A stretch of DNA of 9,700 nt from JABDLF01 sp041609715 (GTDB taxonomy: Bacteria > Pseudomonadota > Gammaproteobacteria > Steroidobacterales > JABDLF01): contig JBFIQI010000090.1 of assembly GCA_041609715.1 (NCBI GenBank), positions 1-9,700 on the forward strand, written 5' to 3'. Shown here piece by piece: positions 1 to 7,022 of the stretch. The notes under the pieces are model-generated. The model ran no database searches, had not been told where the DNA came from, and saw only the letters and a list, made by a program, of their open reading frames with translations. Each line of letters begins with the position of its first letter. The first letter of the stretch is position 1. A program made the position numbers and the translations under genes.

Positions 1-340
1 CGCTCTCGATATCGCGATTAGCCGCAGACGTTGTCAATATAACTACAGGAATCGACTGCAGTGATTCGGACGATTTGATTCTTCTCAGGAGACTGAGCCC
101 GTCAAGTCTTGGCAGGCGAAGGTCCATCAGTATCAGGGCCGGACGCGGGCTGGTCTCCGGTTCACGATATTTGCCATTGCGCTGCAGGAAGTCCAGGGCC
201 TCTTCCCCATCGCGCACATGAAAAAGTGGCCCGCCAAAGTCGAGGTCAGCCAGGCAACGAGTGATCAATTCAGCATGATCCGCGTTGTCCTCAACAAGCA
301 GCACCGAGAGCTGCCTGTTCTTCTCAGCGCTTTCATCCAT
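1..340 (-). CDS. Rcp1-type response regulator, single receiver domain (partial, C-terminus off the left edge)
   Basis: 113 codons are visible from an ATG at 340, and the frame stays open to the edge. The translation begins MDESAEKNRQLSVLLVEDNA and is a CheY-like receiver: acidic pocket E17-D18, phospho-acceptor D73 in the LILMDLRLP strand, and switch residues T103/T104 after VVIL. The conserved lysine and last helix lie outside the window. The spacer rich in charged residues between the third helix and the Asp strand (about residues 54-67) is typical of Rcp1-type regulators, which partner phytochrome-like or PAS-containing kinases and usually have no DNA-binding domain. That it is a stand-alone receiver is inferred, since the end is missing. 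It lies 109 bases downstream of the histidine kinase on the same strand, so it is probably that kinase's phosphorelay partner. A strong GGAGG fixes the start. Confidence 0.88.
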   Translation of the reverse strand, partial: MDESAEKNRQLSVLLVEDNADHAELITRCLADLDFGGPLFHVRDGEEALDFLQRNGKYREPETSPRPALILMDLRLPRLDGLSLLRRIKSSESLQSIPVVILTTSAANRDIES

Positions 341-347
341 GAAATGG

Positions 348-352
348 CCTCC
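348..352 (-). promoter_or_regulatory. Shine-Dalgarno GGAGG of the response regulator
   Basis: On the minus strand GGAGG is followed by seven bases and then the ATG at 340. It is the best ribosome-binding site in the window and settles the start of the response regulator gene. Confidence 0.75.
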
Positions 353-449
353 TCGCGAAATACTGCCCTCGCCGCAATAATGATAAAAATCCGCTACCGA
401 TGCCAGCCCCGGGGGCCGGATTGAGCAGCGCCGGGGCGTTCCGGCCGGG

Positions 450-2549
450 TCACGCGCCCGGCTCACCCGAGAGATTCAGCTTTTCCGCCGGCGGCAGGAC
501 AAAGACCAGGCGCGCACCAGGCGAATTTCGGGCAGCCTCAACCCAGATACGGCCACCATGAATCTCCACGACCCGCTTGGCCAGGGAAAGGCCGATCCCG
601 GTACCCGCATCGCCCGATTCGAGCTGCTCAAAAAGGCTGAATACGCGCTCTCTTTCATCGGGACCGATGCCCCTGCCGTTGTCCTCAATAAAATAGCGGT
701 TCTCCCCTTCGACAGATTCACAGCCAACCCTGACCTTCAGGGCGCGCTCAGGCGCGCGGAACTTCATGGCATTCTCCAGCAGGTTCTGCATCAGCTCGAA
801 TAATCTGACCGGGTCACCGCTGGCGTCCGGGAGTTCTTCGTCGATATCAATTTCCGCACCGCTCAGCTCAACCTGGCCGTGCAGGATTTCCACAACCTCT
901 TTGACCAGGCCATGCATATCCACCGGCTGGCGCGGACCGCTCAGCTTGCCGCTGCGCGACAACACAAGCAGCCCATCCAGCAACTTCTGCATCCTTGAGG
1001 TTGCCCGCTCAATTCGCGCCAGATCCTCTGCCACAGCGCCCATATCGCCGGCCTTGATCTGGCGTGCCACTTCCTTCGAGAAGCCACGAATCGTAATCAG
1101 CGGGCTCTTGAGGTCATGTGAAATAGTGTAGGTAAATCGCTCCAGTTCCCGGTTCTTATCGGCCAGTTCATCAACCAGGCTCTTAAGGCGCGCCTCTGCC
1201 AACTCCTGGTCTGTGACATCAACTGCAACAGTGAGCACCACCATGCGCCTCTCATCTTCGTGCTCAAGGAGAACGCGGGCGGTGCGCATGCGCCGCTCCT
1301 CTCCGCTGGCATCGCAGATGACCTCAACCATCTCGTCAGAATCTCTTGCATCAGCGAATACGCTTCTTTCAGCGCGCGCAAGGCCCGCCAGCTGGGGGAG
1401 TTCGTTCGCCAGCATCCGCGCATCGGCATTCTCCAGATCCGCGACCTTTCTCCCCAGCGTGCGCGCGGCATTCTTGTTTGCCAGGACAAACCTGCCGGCC
1501 TCATCTCGTGCAAAGATCATGTGCGGAATGAGATCGATAATCCTGCGTATGCGCTTGCGGCTTTTCTCGAGCAAGCGGGTTCTGACCCGGACTTCCTGCT
1601 CCAGCTCACGGTTCCAGCGTGCCGCCAGCGCCAGGAAACCGAGACCGCCCGAGATCACCAGGATCGCGCTCATCCATGCAGTATTGCTCAGCGCAGAGCT
1701 CGCGAATGCGAGCACCTGGTCGTTATCGAGGCCGTCTGCAATCTGTTGCTCGAGGCGCAAGCGGGACAATTGAGCGCTGGCGACGACGAATGCGCAAACG
1801 AGGAGCATGGAGGTCAGAGTCGCAACTGTCAGCAAAGCTGCGCCGCGGCGATGGCGCACCGAGTGGCCAAACCAGCGTGTTTTCGTTTGCGCTACCCACG
1901 GCGTCAGGAGTAAAAGCAACGGCCCGCAAATCAGCAGATTTTGCAGAAATGCACCCAGCCACCAGCCTTCCCAGACGGCAAAAGCTTCCACAGCCGACAG
2001 GCCATGGGTATGACTCCACACAAAAGACCCGGTAGATCCTGCCAGCGCTGAAATAAAAGAGGCCACCACAAAAAAACCGGCTGAACCCAGTTTTCTGAAA
2101 TTGAAACTGGCGCCCGTGCTGCGATAGGCGATGGCCAGAAAGGCAAGACCAACAGTATCTGAAAAGGCGAAGAACAAGGCCCAGCCCGGCGGCATGCCGG
2201 AGTAAATGGCAAGTACCAGTGTGGCTGTATACGCCGGGATAATTGCCCAGACGAACCCAAGCCAGAACAGAACCAGCGTGCAAAAAATCAGGGGCGGATA
2301 AATTGATACGTAGGCGCTGATGATGTGAAAATCGACGGGCAGCGCGGTCAAATCTTCGTGTACCGACCACAAACCGGTGGCAATTGACAGCACAAACGTC
2401 AGTAACCAGAACGCCACGACCGTGTAAGCACGCCAGCGGAGTTCACGCGGCAAAGACAGCAGGTCGCCGAACCCAAGCGTTGACAGTTCACCGTACTGCG
2501 GCTGCAAGGTCGCCGTCACCGAACCACCGCTGATTTTGTTCTGGATCAT
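450..2549 (-). CDS. Membrane sensor histidine kinase, MASE1-like / PAS / HisKA / HATPase
   Basis: 699 residues. After a short cytoplasmic start there are about seven or eight hydrophobic segments between residues 40 and 310, with the aromatic-rich, short-loop look of a MASE1 integral membrane sensor; its ligand is unknown. A short coiled linker (about 312-335) leads to a PAS domain (about 335-450, with FARDEAGRFVLANKNAARTLG-like core), then a second coil (about 450-470). The HisKA H-box is SHDLKSPL with phospho-acceptor H478. The HATPase has its N-box at LMQNLLENAMKF (N593), G1 at DNGRGIG (D623), an F-box around VFSLFEQL and G2 at GTGIGLSLAKR near 649. All catalytic motifs are intact, so it should autophosphorylate at the inner membrane and pass phosphate to the receiver protein encoded just downstream. 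No clear Shine-Dalgarno precedes the ATG. The family assignment of the kinase core is secure; the MASE1 label is from its overall pattern. Confidence 0.92.
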   Translation of the reverse strand: MIQNKISGGSVTATLQPQYGELSTLGFGDLLSLPRELRWRAYTVVAFWLLTFVLSIATGLWSVHEDLTALPVDFHIISAYVSIYPPLIFCTLVLFWLGFVWAIIPAYTATLVLAIYSGMPPGWALFFAFSDTVGLAFLAIAYRSTGASFNFRKLGSAGFFVVASFISALAGSTGSFVWSHTHGLSAVEAFAVWEGWWLGAFLQNLLICGPLLLLLTPWVAQTKTRWFGHSVRHRRGAALLTVATLTSMLLVCAFVVASAQLSRLRLEQQIADGLDNDQVLAFASSALSNTAWMSAILVISGGLGFLALAARWNRELEQEVRVRTRLLEKSRKRIRRIIDLIPHMIFARDEAGRFVLANKNAARTLGRKVADLENADARMLANELPQLAGLARAERSVFADARDSDEMVEVICDASGEERRMRTARVLLEHEDERRMVVLTVAVDVTDQELAEARLKSLVDELADKNRELERFTYTISHDLKSPLITIRGFSKEVARQIKAGDMGAVAEDLARIERATSRMQKLLDGLLVLSRSGKLSGPRQPVDMHGLVKEVVEILHGQVELSGAEIDIDEELPDASGDPVRLFELMQNLLENAMKFRAPERALKVRVGCESVEGENRYFIEDNGRGIGPDERERVFSLFEQLESGDAGTGIGLSLAKRVVEIHGGRIWVEAARNSPGARLVFVLPPAEKLNLSGEPGA

Positions 2550-2747
2550 AAGTGCACAAAAATGAACGTGCTGCCTGCCGGGTGCAGGCTCTGTTCAACG
2601 CTCGGGTTTCTGACTGATTTCGAAACTGTAATTATGGATTATCCCGTCGTCGCGCAAAGACCCCGGGCACTGCTCTCAGCGCACGCAATGATACCCCAGC
2701 TTGCATGCGTGCGCCCGCGAGCAGGCGCCTGCTGCAAAGGCCGGGAG
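2550..2747 (-). other. Intergenic region upstream of the histidine kinase
   Basis: 198 bases between the methyltransferase stop and the kinase start, both genes on the minus strand. It holds a perfect 14-base palindrome at 2720-2733 just after the methyltransferase, and AT-richer sequence near 2610-2645 where a minus-strand CATAAT (5 of 6 to a -10 box) could serve a kinase promoter, but with no convincing -35 box. No small gene or T-tract terminator was found. The length and AT-richer patch suggest the kinase has its own promoter. Confidence 0.35.
2720..2733. repeat. Perfect 14-base palindrome AGCAGGCGCCTGCT
   Basis: The two 7-base halves are exact reverse complements. It lies 14 bases beyond the methyltransferase stop codon. 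As RNA it could form only a short five-pair hairpin with a GCGC loop, and no U-run follows on either strand, so it does not qualify as an intrinsic terminator. It could be a dyad protein site or chance in GC-rich DNA. Confidence 0.4.
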
Positions 2748-4199
2748 TTAGGCTCGAAGAAGACCCTGACCCAGCAGTTCGCGGACCACCCCGCAACATT
2801 CGCTGCGTACTTTATCCACCGGCAGGCCCGCCGCCTGCGCGGCTGCATCACTGATAGCGCTCACGGTGCGTTTCCCATCCATCGCCCGCAACATCGACCG
2901 GACCGCCGGGCTGGCCAGGAAACTCACCGGGAGCCCGCTGGTATTCAGCAGCCTCGCCGACCCCGGTGCAGCCGCACTGGCGGGCAACTCCGAGACCGTT
3001 GTTGCCGGCATCGGGCACAGCCCAAGTATGCCGGCATCATCGAGGCCGAGGTAACGGTCGCGAGCCCTGAAACCCGACGCGATGGAATCACCGATGTGGC
3101 CGTGCGCCCGATTGCCCAGAGAAGTAAAGCTCTGCCAGTTGTTGCCGCGACGCCGGCGAAGCTGAATAAAGCCGCTGCGGATGCCCGTCACCGCACGAAC
3201 CCTGAAGTGTTCGAGCCACTCCCTGGCCAGCTCATCCTCGCCTGAATCTGACTTCGACAGTGCCTGCTGGCTGCGTCTGGCCACGTACTCCGCGATGCCG
3301 CTGTAACCCGAGCAAATGACCCAGGCATCACAGCCATTGCCCGTAAACCATCCGGACAGCCTGGTGCGCCAGTCCTGCCCCTCGGTTTCGACCCACTCGC
3401 AGATCATTTGCAGCAACCCCTCTTGCTCGAGATAGGCGGGGACCTGTGAGACCAGGTCCCGGCAAAAGCCATCCAGCTCCATGCTGTTGTCGGTGCACAT
3501 ATGGCGCTTTACCGGAGTGAGAATATAGGGCGGATTGCACACAATCTGGTCGAACCTTTCGCCGCCAACCGGAGCGAAGCTCGCCCCCAGGCGCAGATCG
3601 ATATTGCCCTTGCCGTTCAGCGCCGCATTGAACCTCGCAAAAGACAAGGCCCGTTCGTTCAGATCGGTCGCCACAACTTCGTGGGCGTAGTCCGCGATGG
3701 CGAGCGCCTGAACGCCGTTTCCGGTGCACAGGTCGAGGAGTCGATTCACCTTTTTTCGCACCGTAAAATTTACGAGCATTCTGGCCGGTGGGTTGACACT
3801 CAGAACATGCTCCACCGCTTGCTCAGATGGCAGCTTCTGATACCTGTCGCCGGCCACCAGCAAGTCCCCCAGCGGCACCAGCAGCATGCTCGCGTTGATG
3901 GTATTACCATCGTCGACAATCATTCCGGCCGCTGCCAGGTCCAGGCGGACTGTCTCGGGCAGCGCGCTCGCCAGGCGCTGCCTGTCCGTGGCCTTTTCCA
4001 GAAAAAACAGTTCCAGCAAAACGCGGGTTGCCGGTGATCCGCCGAGTCCTGCAGCGGCACGCCGCTTCTCTTCGGGACTGAGGTAAATCGGAGAAGTGTG
4101 CCCAAAGCTGCGAACCAGGGTCGGCTCATCATAGGCGTTATCCGCGAAGAACTGCCTTAATCGCCGCGCTGTGGCCTTATCTGGGAGGTCTGGGAACAT
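2748..4199 (-). CDS. PrmC-like class I SAM-dependent methyltransferase, substrate unknown
   Basis: 483 residues. The central Rossmann domain has SAM motif I as LDLCTGNGVQAL (155-166), the acidic ribose-binding loop as VVATDLNERAL (176-186) and the catalytic-type NPPY at 222-225 inside VCNPPYI. NPPY is shared by PrmC/HemK (release-factor glutamine N5-methylation) and by N6-adenine and some rRNA methyltransferases, so the target is an amide or exocyclic amine nitrogen. About 130 residues precede the domain and appear helical. A C-terminal segment (about 425-483) reads like a small winged-helix or PqqD-like fold. The protein is much longer than PrmC (about 280), and the flanking domains differ, so it is probably not PrmC itself. 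It resembles uncharacterised 'methyltransferase small domain' proteins. The gene diverges from glgC and has no strong Shine-Dalgarno; the ATG at 4199 is chosen because it keeps the full N-terminal region. Confidence 0.85.
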   Translation of the reverse strand: MFPDLPDKATARRLRQFFADNAYDEPTLVRSFGHTSPIYLSPEEKRRAAAGLGGSPATRVLLELFFLEKATDRQRLASALPETVRLDLAAAGMIVDDGNTINASMLLVPLGDLLVAGDRYQKLPSEQAVEHVLSVNPPARMLVNFTVRKKVNRLLDLCTGNGVQALAIADYAHEVVATDLNERALSFARFNAALNGKGNIDLRLGASFAPVGGERFDQIVCNPPYILTPVKRHMCTDNSMELDGFCRDLVSQVPAYLEQEGLLQMICEWVETEGQDWRTRLSGWFTGNGCDAWVICSGYSGIAEYVARRSQQALSKSDSGEDELAREWLEHFRVRAVTGIRSGFIQLRRRRGNNWQSFTSLGNRAHGHIGDSIASGFRARDRYLGLDDAGILGLCPMPATTVSELPASAAAPGSARLLNTSGLPVSFLASPAVRSMLRAMDGKRTVSAISDAAAQAAGLPVDKVRSECCGVVRELLGQGLLRA

Positions 4200-4228
4200 C
4201 TCGAACCCGTTTGGCTGTGAGCTGAATC

Positions 4229-4243
4229 AGTAACCGGGTTACT
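4229..4243. promoter_or_regulatory. Candidate operator AGTAACCGGGTTACT, perfect inverted repeat
   Basis: Seven-base arms AGTAACC and GGTTACT are exact reverse complements around one central G. The site ends 29 bases before the methyltransferase start. On the minus strand a weak promoter can be drawn with -35 TTGATC (4252-4257), a 17-base spacer and -10 GTTACT (4229-4234), so a protein on the dyad would cover the -10 and most of the spacer, as a repressor would. The dyad is seen; the promoter and the binding protein are inferred. Confidence 0.5.
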
Positions 4244-4373
4244 TTGGCACAGATCAAGAGGCCGCGGAAATCCCGGTGCCATGCCGGCCGCAGGCCACGG
4301 ATCATCGTCATCCGGGCAGTAAAGGCGTATCAGCCGGCGCAGCGTGCCAGGCGCCCCGGCGGCAAAGCGATGT

Positions 4374-4402
4374 TTGCCGAAACCCGCAAGGGCCGGTATC
4401 GT
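4374..4402 (+). promoter_or_regulatory. Possible sigma-70-type promoter of glgC
   Basis: TTGCCG (4374-4379, 4 of 6 to TTGACA) and TATCGT (4397-4402, 4 of 6 to TATAAT) are separated by exactly 17 bases. This would start transcription near 4409, with a leader of about 45 bases before glgC. Such matches also arise by chance. Confidence 0.3.
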
Positions 4403-4454
4403 TAGCGCAGTCGGGAGCCTGGTTCGGCACGCGGCCGAAAAGGAATAAACAAGG

Positions 4455-5711
4455 ATGAAACCAACAAAATCCGGCCGGTTTGTAAGCAGCCTGACCCGCA
4501 GCACCATGGCCATCATTATGGCGGGTGGGCGTGGCAGTCGCCTGAAGCAGCTGACCCTGAACCGGGCCAAACCGGCCACGCCCATCGCTGGCAAATTCAG
4601 GATTATCGACTTCCCGCTGTCAAATTGCGTGAACTCCGGCATTCGCCAGATACTGGTGCTGACACAATACAAGGCGCACTCGCTGATCCAGCATGTCAGG
4701 CGCGGCTGGGGCTTCCTGCGCGGAGAATTCGGTGAGTTCATTGAAATCGTGCCTGCCCAGCAACAGATTGGCGAAGTCTGGTATCGCGGCACCGCCGACT
4801 CGGTTTATCAGAACCTGCAGATCATCGAAGAAAACCGCCCCCAGCACGTAGTTATCCTGGCCGGCGACCACATGTACAAGATGGATTATGGGCCCATGAT
4901 CGCTCATCACGTGGAGAAAGGGGCCGACCTGACCGTGGGCGTGCTACGTGTACCGCTGGCCGAGGCACGCGAATTCGGCGTAATGAGCATCGACCAGACT
5001 AACCGTATCATCGGATTTGCCGAAAAGCCTGATCAGCCCCAGCCGACCCCGGACAATCCCGATCTGGCGCTGGCGTCCATGGGTATCTATGTCTTCGACC
5101 GCGAACTGCTTGGCGAGATCCTGCGTAACGACGCCGAAGACGACGAGTCGGCCCATGACTTCGGGAAGAACATCATCCCCGGCGCAATCAAGACCCGCAA
5201 GGTGTTTGCCTACCCATTCACCGACGTGGAAACGCGCGCGCAAAGCTACTGGCGCGATGTTGGCAACGTGGATGCCTATTTCGATGCCAACATGGAGCTG
5301 GTGCAGGTCACACCGGAACTTGACCTTTATGACGAAAGCTGGCCAATCTGGACGTACCAGGAGCAATCGCCACCGGCCAAGTTCGTACTGGATGAAAATA
5401 ACCGGACAGGCACTGCGATCAACTCGATGGTGTCCGGCGGCTGCATTATTTCGGGCGCCGTGGTCCGCCGATCGGTATTGTTTTCTGACGTGCGCATCGA
5501 CGAAGGATCGCAGCTGGATTCAGCGGTGGTATTATCCCATGTCGTGATCGGCAAGCGATGTATTATCAGGCGCGCGGTCATAGACGAGAACTGCGTCATC
5601 CCCGACGGGACGGAAATCGGCGTGAATAGGGAGCAGGACGCAGCCCGGTATTTCATTACAAAAAACGGGGTGGCACTGGTAACGCCCGAGATGCTCGAAA
5701 AACCGGGCTAG
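4455..5711 (+). CDS. glgC: Glucose-1-phosphate adenylyltransferase (ADP-glucose pyrophosphorylase)
   Basis: 418 residues, against 431 in E. coli. It makes ADP-glucose and pyrophosphate from ATP and glucose 1-phosphate in the cytosol, the committed and allosterically controlled step of bacterial glycogen synthesis. Seen: nucleotide loop MAGGRGSRL (22-30), RAKP (37-40), KFRIIDFPLSNC, WYRGTAD (Y110), ILAGDHMYKMDY with catalytic D138, glucose-1-phosphate lysine K191 in FAEKP, and YWRDVGN. The C-terminal third is the left-handed beta-helix with the hexapeptide-like run ending VIPDGTEIG. By recalled alignment, E. coli activator-site Lys39 falls on Asn36 here, so effector response may differ. AAAAGGA at 4438-4444 is a plausible ribosome site; the N-terminal length matches the family, supporting this ATG over the internal Met18. 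No other glg gene is in view. Confidence 0.97.
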   Translation: MKPTKSGRFVSSLTRSTMAIIMAGGRGSRLKQLTLNRAKPATPIAGKFRIIDFPLSNCVNSGIRQILVLTQYKAHSLIQHVRRGWGFLRGEFGEFIEIVPAQQQIGEVWYRGTADSVYQNLQIIEENRPQHVVILAGDHMYKMDYGPMIAHHVEKGADLTVGVLRVPLAEAREFGVMSIDQTNRIIGFAEKPDQPQPTPDNPDLALASMGIYVFDRELLGEILRNDAEDDESAHDFGKNIIPGAIKTRKVFAYPFTDVETRAQSYWRDVGNVDAYFDANMELVQVTPELDLYDESWPIWTYQEQSPPAKFVLDENNRTGTAINSMVSGGCIISGAVVRRSVLFSDVRIDEGSQLDSAVVLSHVVIGKRCIIRRAVIDENCVIPDGTEIGVNREQDAARYFITKNGVALVTPEMLEKPG

Positions 5712-5736
5712 ACCAGCACCTGTCCCGTACTATAAT
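5709..5736 (+). promoter_or_regulatory. Candidate promoter for the ATP-grasp/S51/esterase operon
   Basis: An exact TATAAT at 5731-5736 is preceded by TAGACC (5709-5714, 4 of 6 to TTGACA) at a 16-base spacing. The -35 element would overlap the glgC stop codon. Transcription would start near 5743, about 40 bases before the first ATP-grasp gene. No terminator hairpin with a T-run is seen between glgC and this gene, so read-through from glgC is also possible. Confidence 0.4.
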
Positions 5737-5783
5737 TATCGTCTGGCGCACTGCGAGAGCGCGTCGTTCAGCAAGTAGCACCC

Positions 5784-7013
5784 ATGCACGTTGTCTTCGT
5801 TGCGCCATTCTTCCTGGAAACCACACTGTGCTTCGTATCAGGCGCCGCGTCTTTGCCTGGGGTGCGGCTGAGCCTGGTCAGCCAGGACCCGCTGTCCCGC
5901 CTGCCGGCAAACCTGCGCCAGAAGCTGGTGGGACACGAACAGATTCCCGATGGCCTGAACCCGGCACAGCTGGCGCTGGCGGTTCGCGGTCTGTGCGCGG
6001 AACTCGGGCCTGCCCGGCGTGTGCTGGCGACCCTGGAACAGGCCCAGGTTCCCGTAGCGCAGGTTCGCGAAGCTTTGGGCATCAGCGGCATGGGGGTGGA
6101 AGCGGCCCGTAATTTTCGGGACAAGGCCCGCATGAAATCAATATTGCGCAAGGGCGGGGTGCCCTGCGCACGGCACCGCCTGGCCGGTGACAGCCTGACC
6201 GCCCGTGACTTCGTGGAACAGGTGGGGTTTCCCGTGGTGGTCAAGCCACCTGCAGGCGCTGGCGCCAAGGGCACCTTCAGGCTGGACAATGCGCGCGACC
6301 TGAACAGGTACCTTTCTAACTGGAAGCTGGATCCTGCATACCCAAGCCTGTTCGAAGAGTTCATGACCGGCGAAGAACACTCGTTCGAGAGCGTCATGCT
6401 GGGCGGCGAACTGAAATGGGGCTCCTGGAGCCGCTACATGCCCTCCCCGCTGCAGGTACTGGAAAACGACTGGATTCAATGGTGCGTATTGCTGCCACGT
6501 GAAACCGGCGGGCCTGAACGTGATGCTATTACGCCAGCCGCTTCCACTGCGCTCCAGCTGCTGGGCCTGCAAGATGGCTTCAGCCATATGGAGTGGTTCC
6601 GGCGTGACGACGGCAGCATTGCCATCTCCGAGGTCGGCGCACGACCGCCAGGCGCACAGTTCATGTCATTGTTATCCCACGCGCACGACTGGGATTTTTA
6701 CCAGGCCTGGCCTCAGCTGATGGTGTTCGATGAGTTCGATCCGCCCGCGCGGCGCTTCGCCACGGGAGCCGCCTACGTGCGCGGCCAGGGCAGCGGTCCG
6801 GTACGTGCCATTCATGGCCTGGAACGGGCACAGTCAAGGATGGGCGAACTGGTTGTCGAAGCAAAACTGCCGGGCCCCGGACAGGCCGCATCGGACAGCT
6901 ACGAGGGCGACGGCTACGTTATCCTGCGCCACCCGGACACCAGGGTGGTGGCAGAGGCTCTGCGCGAACTGGTACAGATTGTGCAAGTTGAACGTGGCCC
7001 AGCCGGCCGCTGA
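5784..7013 (+). CDS. ATP-grasp carboxylate ligase, substrate unknown
   Basis: 409 residues. A pre-ATP-grasp Rossmann-like domain opens with MHVVFVAPFF. The ATP-grasp fold runs about 112-300: DKARMK near 113-117, the ATP lysine K154 in VVVKPPAGAGAKGT, the adenine-side FEEF (190-193), and the metal-binding end MEWF (E270) and ISEVGARPPG (E283, R287). These fit a carbamoyl-phosphate-synthase/L-amino-acid-ligase type enzyme that activates a carboxylate as acyl phosphate and joins it to an amine or similar nucleophile. The C-terminal part (about 325-400, with GYVILRHPDT) resembles the small closing domain of amino acid ligases. All ATP and metal residues I can place are present, so it should be active. 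It is the first gene of a four-gene cluster and has no clear Shine-Dalgarno. Substrate cannot be read from the sequence. Confidence 0.88.
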   Translation: MHVVFVAPFFLETTLCFVSGAASLPGVRLSLVSQDPLSRLPANLRQKLVGHEQIPDGLNPAQLALAVRGLCAELGPARRVLATLEQAQVPVAQVREALGISGMGVEAARNFRDKARMKSILRKGGVPCARHRLAGDSLTARDFVEQVGFPVVVKPPAGAGAKGTFRLDNARDLNRYLSNWKLDPAYPSLFEEFMTGEEHSFESVMLGGELKWGSWSRYMPSPLQVLENDWIQWCVLLPRETGGPERDAITPAASTALQLLGLQDGFSHMEWFRRDDGSIAISEVGARPPGAQFMSLLSHAHDWDFYQAWPQLMVFDEFDPPARRFATGAAYVRGQGSGPVRAIHGLERAQSRMGELVVEAKLPGPGQAASDSYEGDGYVILRHPDTRVVAEALRELVQIVQVERGPAGR

Positions 7014-7022
7014 TTCACTGAT

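Larger units (their letters stand above)
4200..4454. other. Divergent intergenic region between the methyltransferase and glgC
   Basis: 255 bases with no gene on either strand. It contains a perfect inverted repeat close to the methyltransferase start, a possible minus-strand promoter overlapping that repeat, and a possible plus-strand promoter for glgC near its right end. The middle part (about 4260-4370) is GC-rich with several short GCCGGC/GGCGCC-type dyads but nothing I can assign. Confidence 0.6.

Noticed and set aside
403..419. Imperfect GC hairpin CCAGCCCCGGGGGCCGG between the kinase and the response regulator
   Set aside because: It has one mismatch, a three-base loop and no T-run on either strand, so it is not a supportable terminator.
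218..424. 68-codon plus-strand frame overlapping the response regulator start
   Set aside because: Its first part is antisense to the receiver domain, and it has no ribosome site or motif.
1213..1913. Two long plus-strand open frames (1213-1773 and 1260-1913) inside the kinase gene
   Set aside because: Antisense to the PAS and membrane region of the kinase; biased composition without domains.
2562..3245. 227-codon plus-strand open frame starting in the gap before the histidine kinase and running antisense to the methyltransferase
   Set aside because: It is mostly antisense to a well-supported gene, has low-complexity Arg/Pro/Ala composition, no domain and no ribosome site; typical of GC-rich shadow frames.
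4332..4352. GC-rich bulged hairpin upstream of glgC, considered as a riboswitch or attenuator
   Set aside because: It lies upstream of the best promoter candidate, the pairing needs a bulge, and no known riboswitch core is seen.
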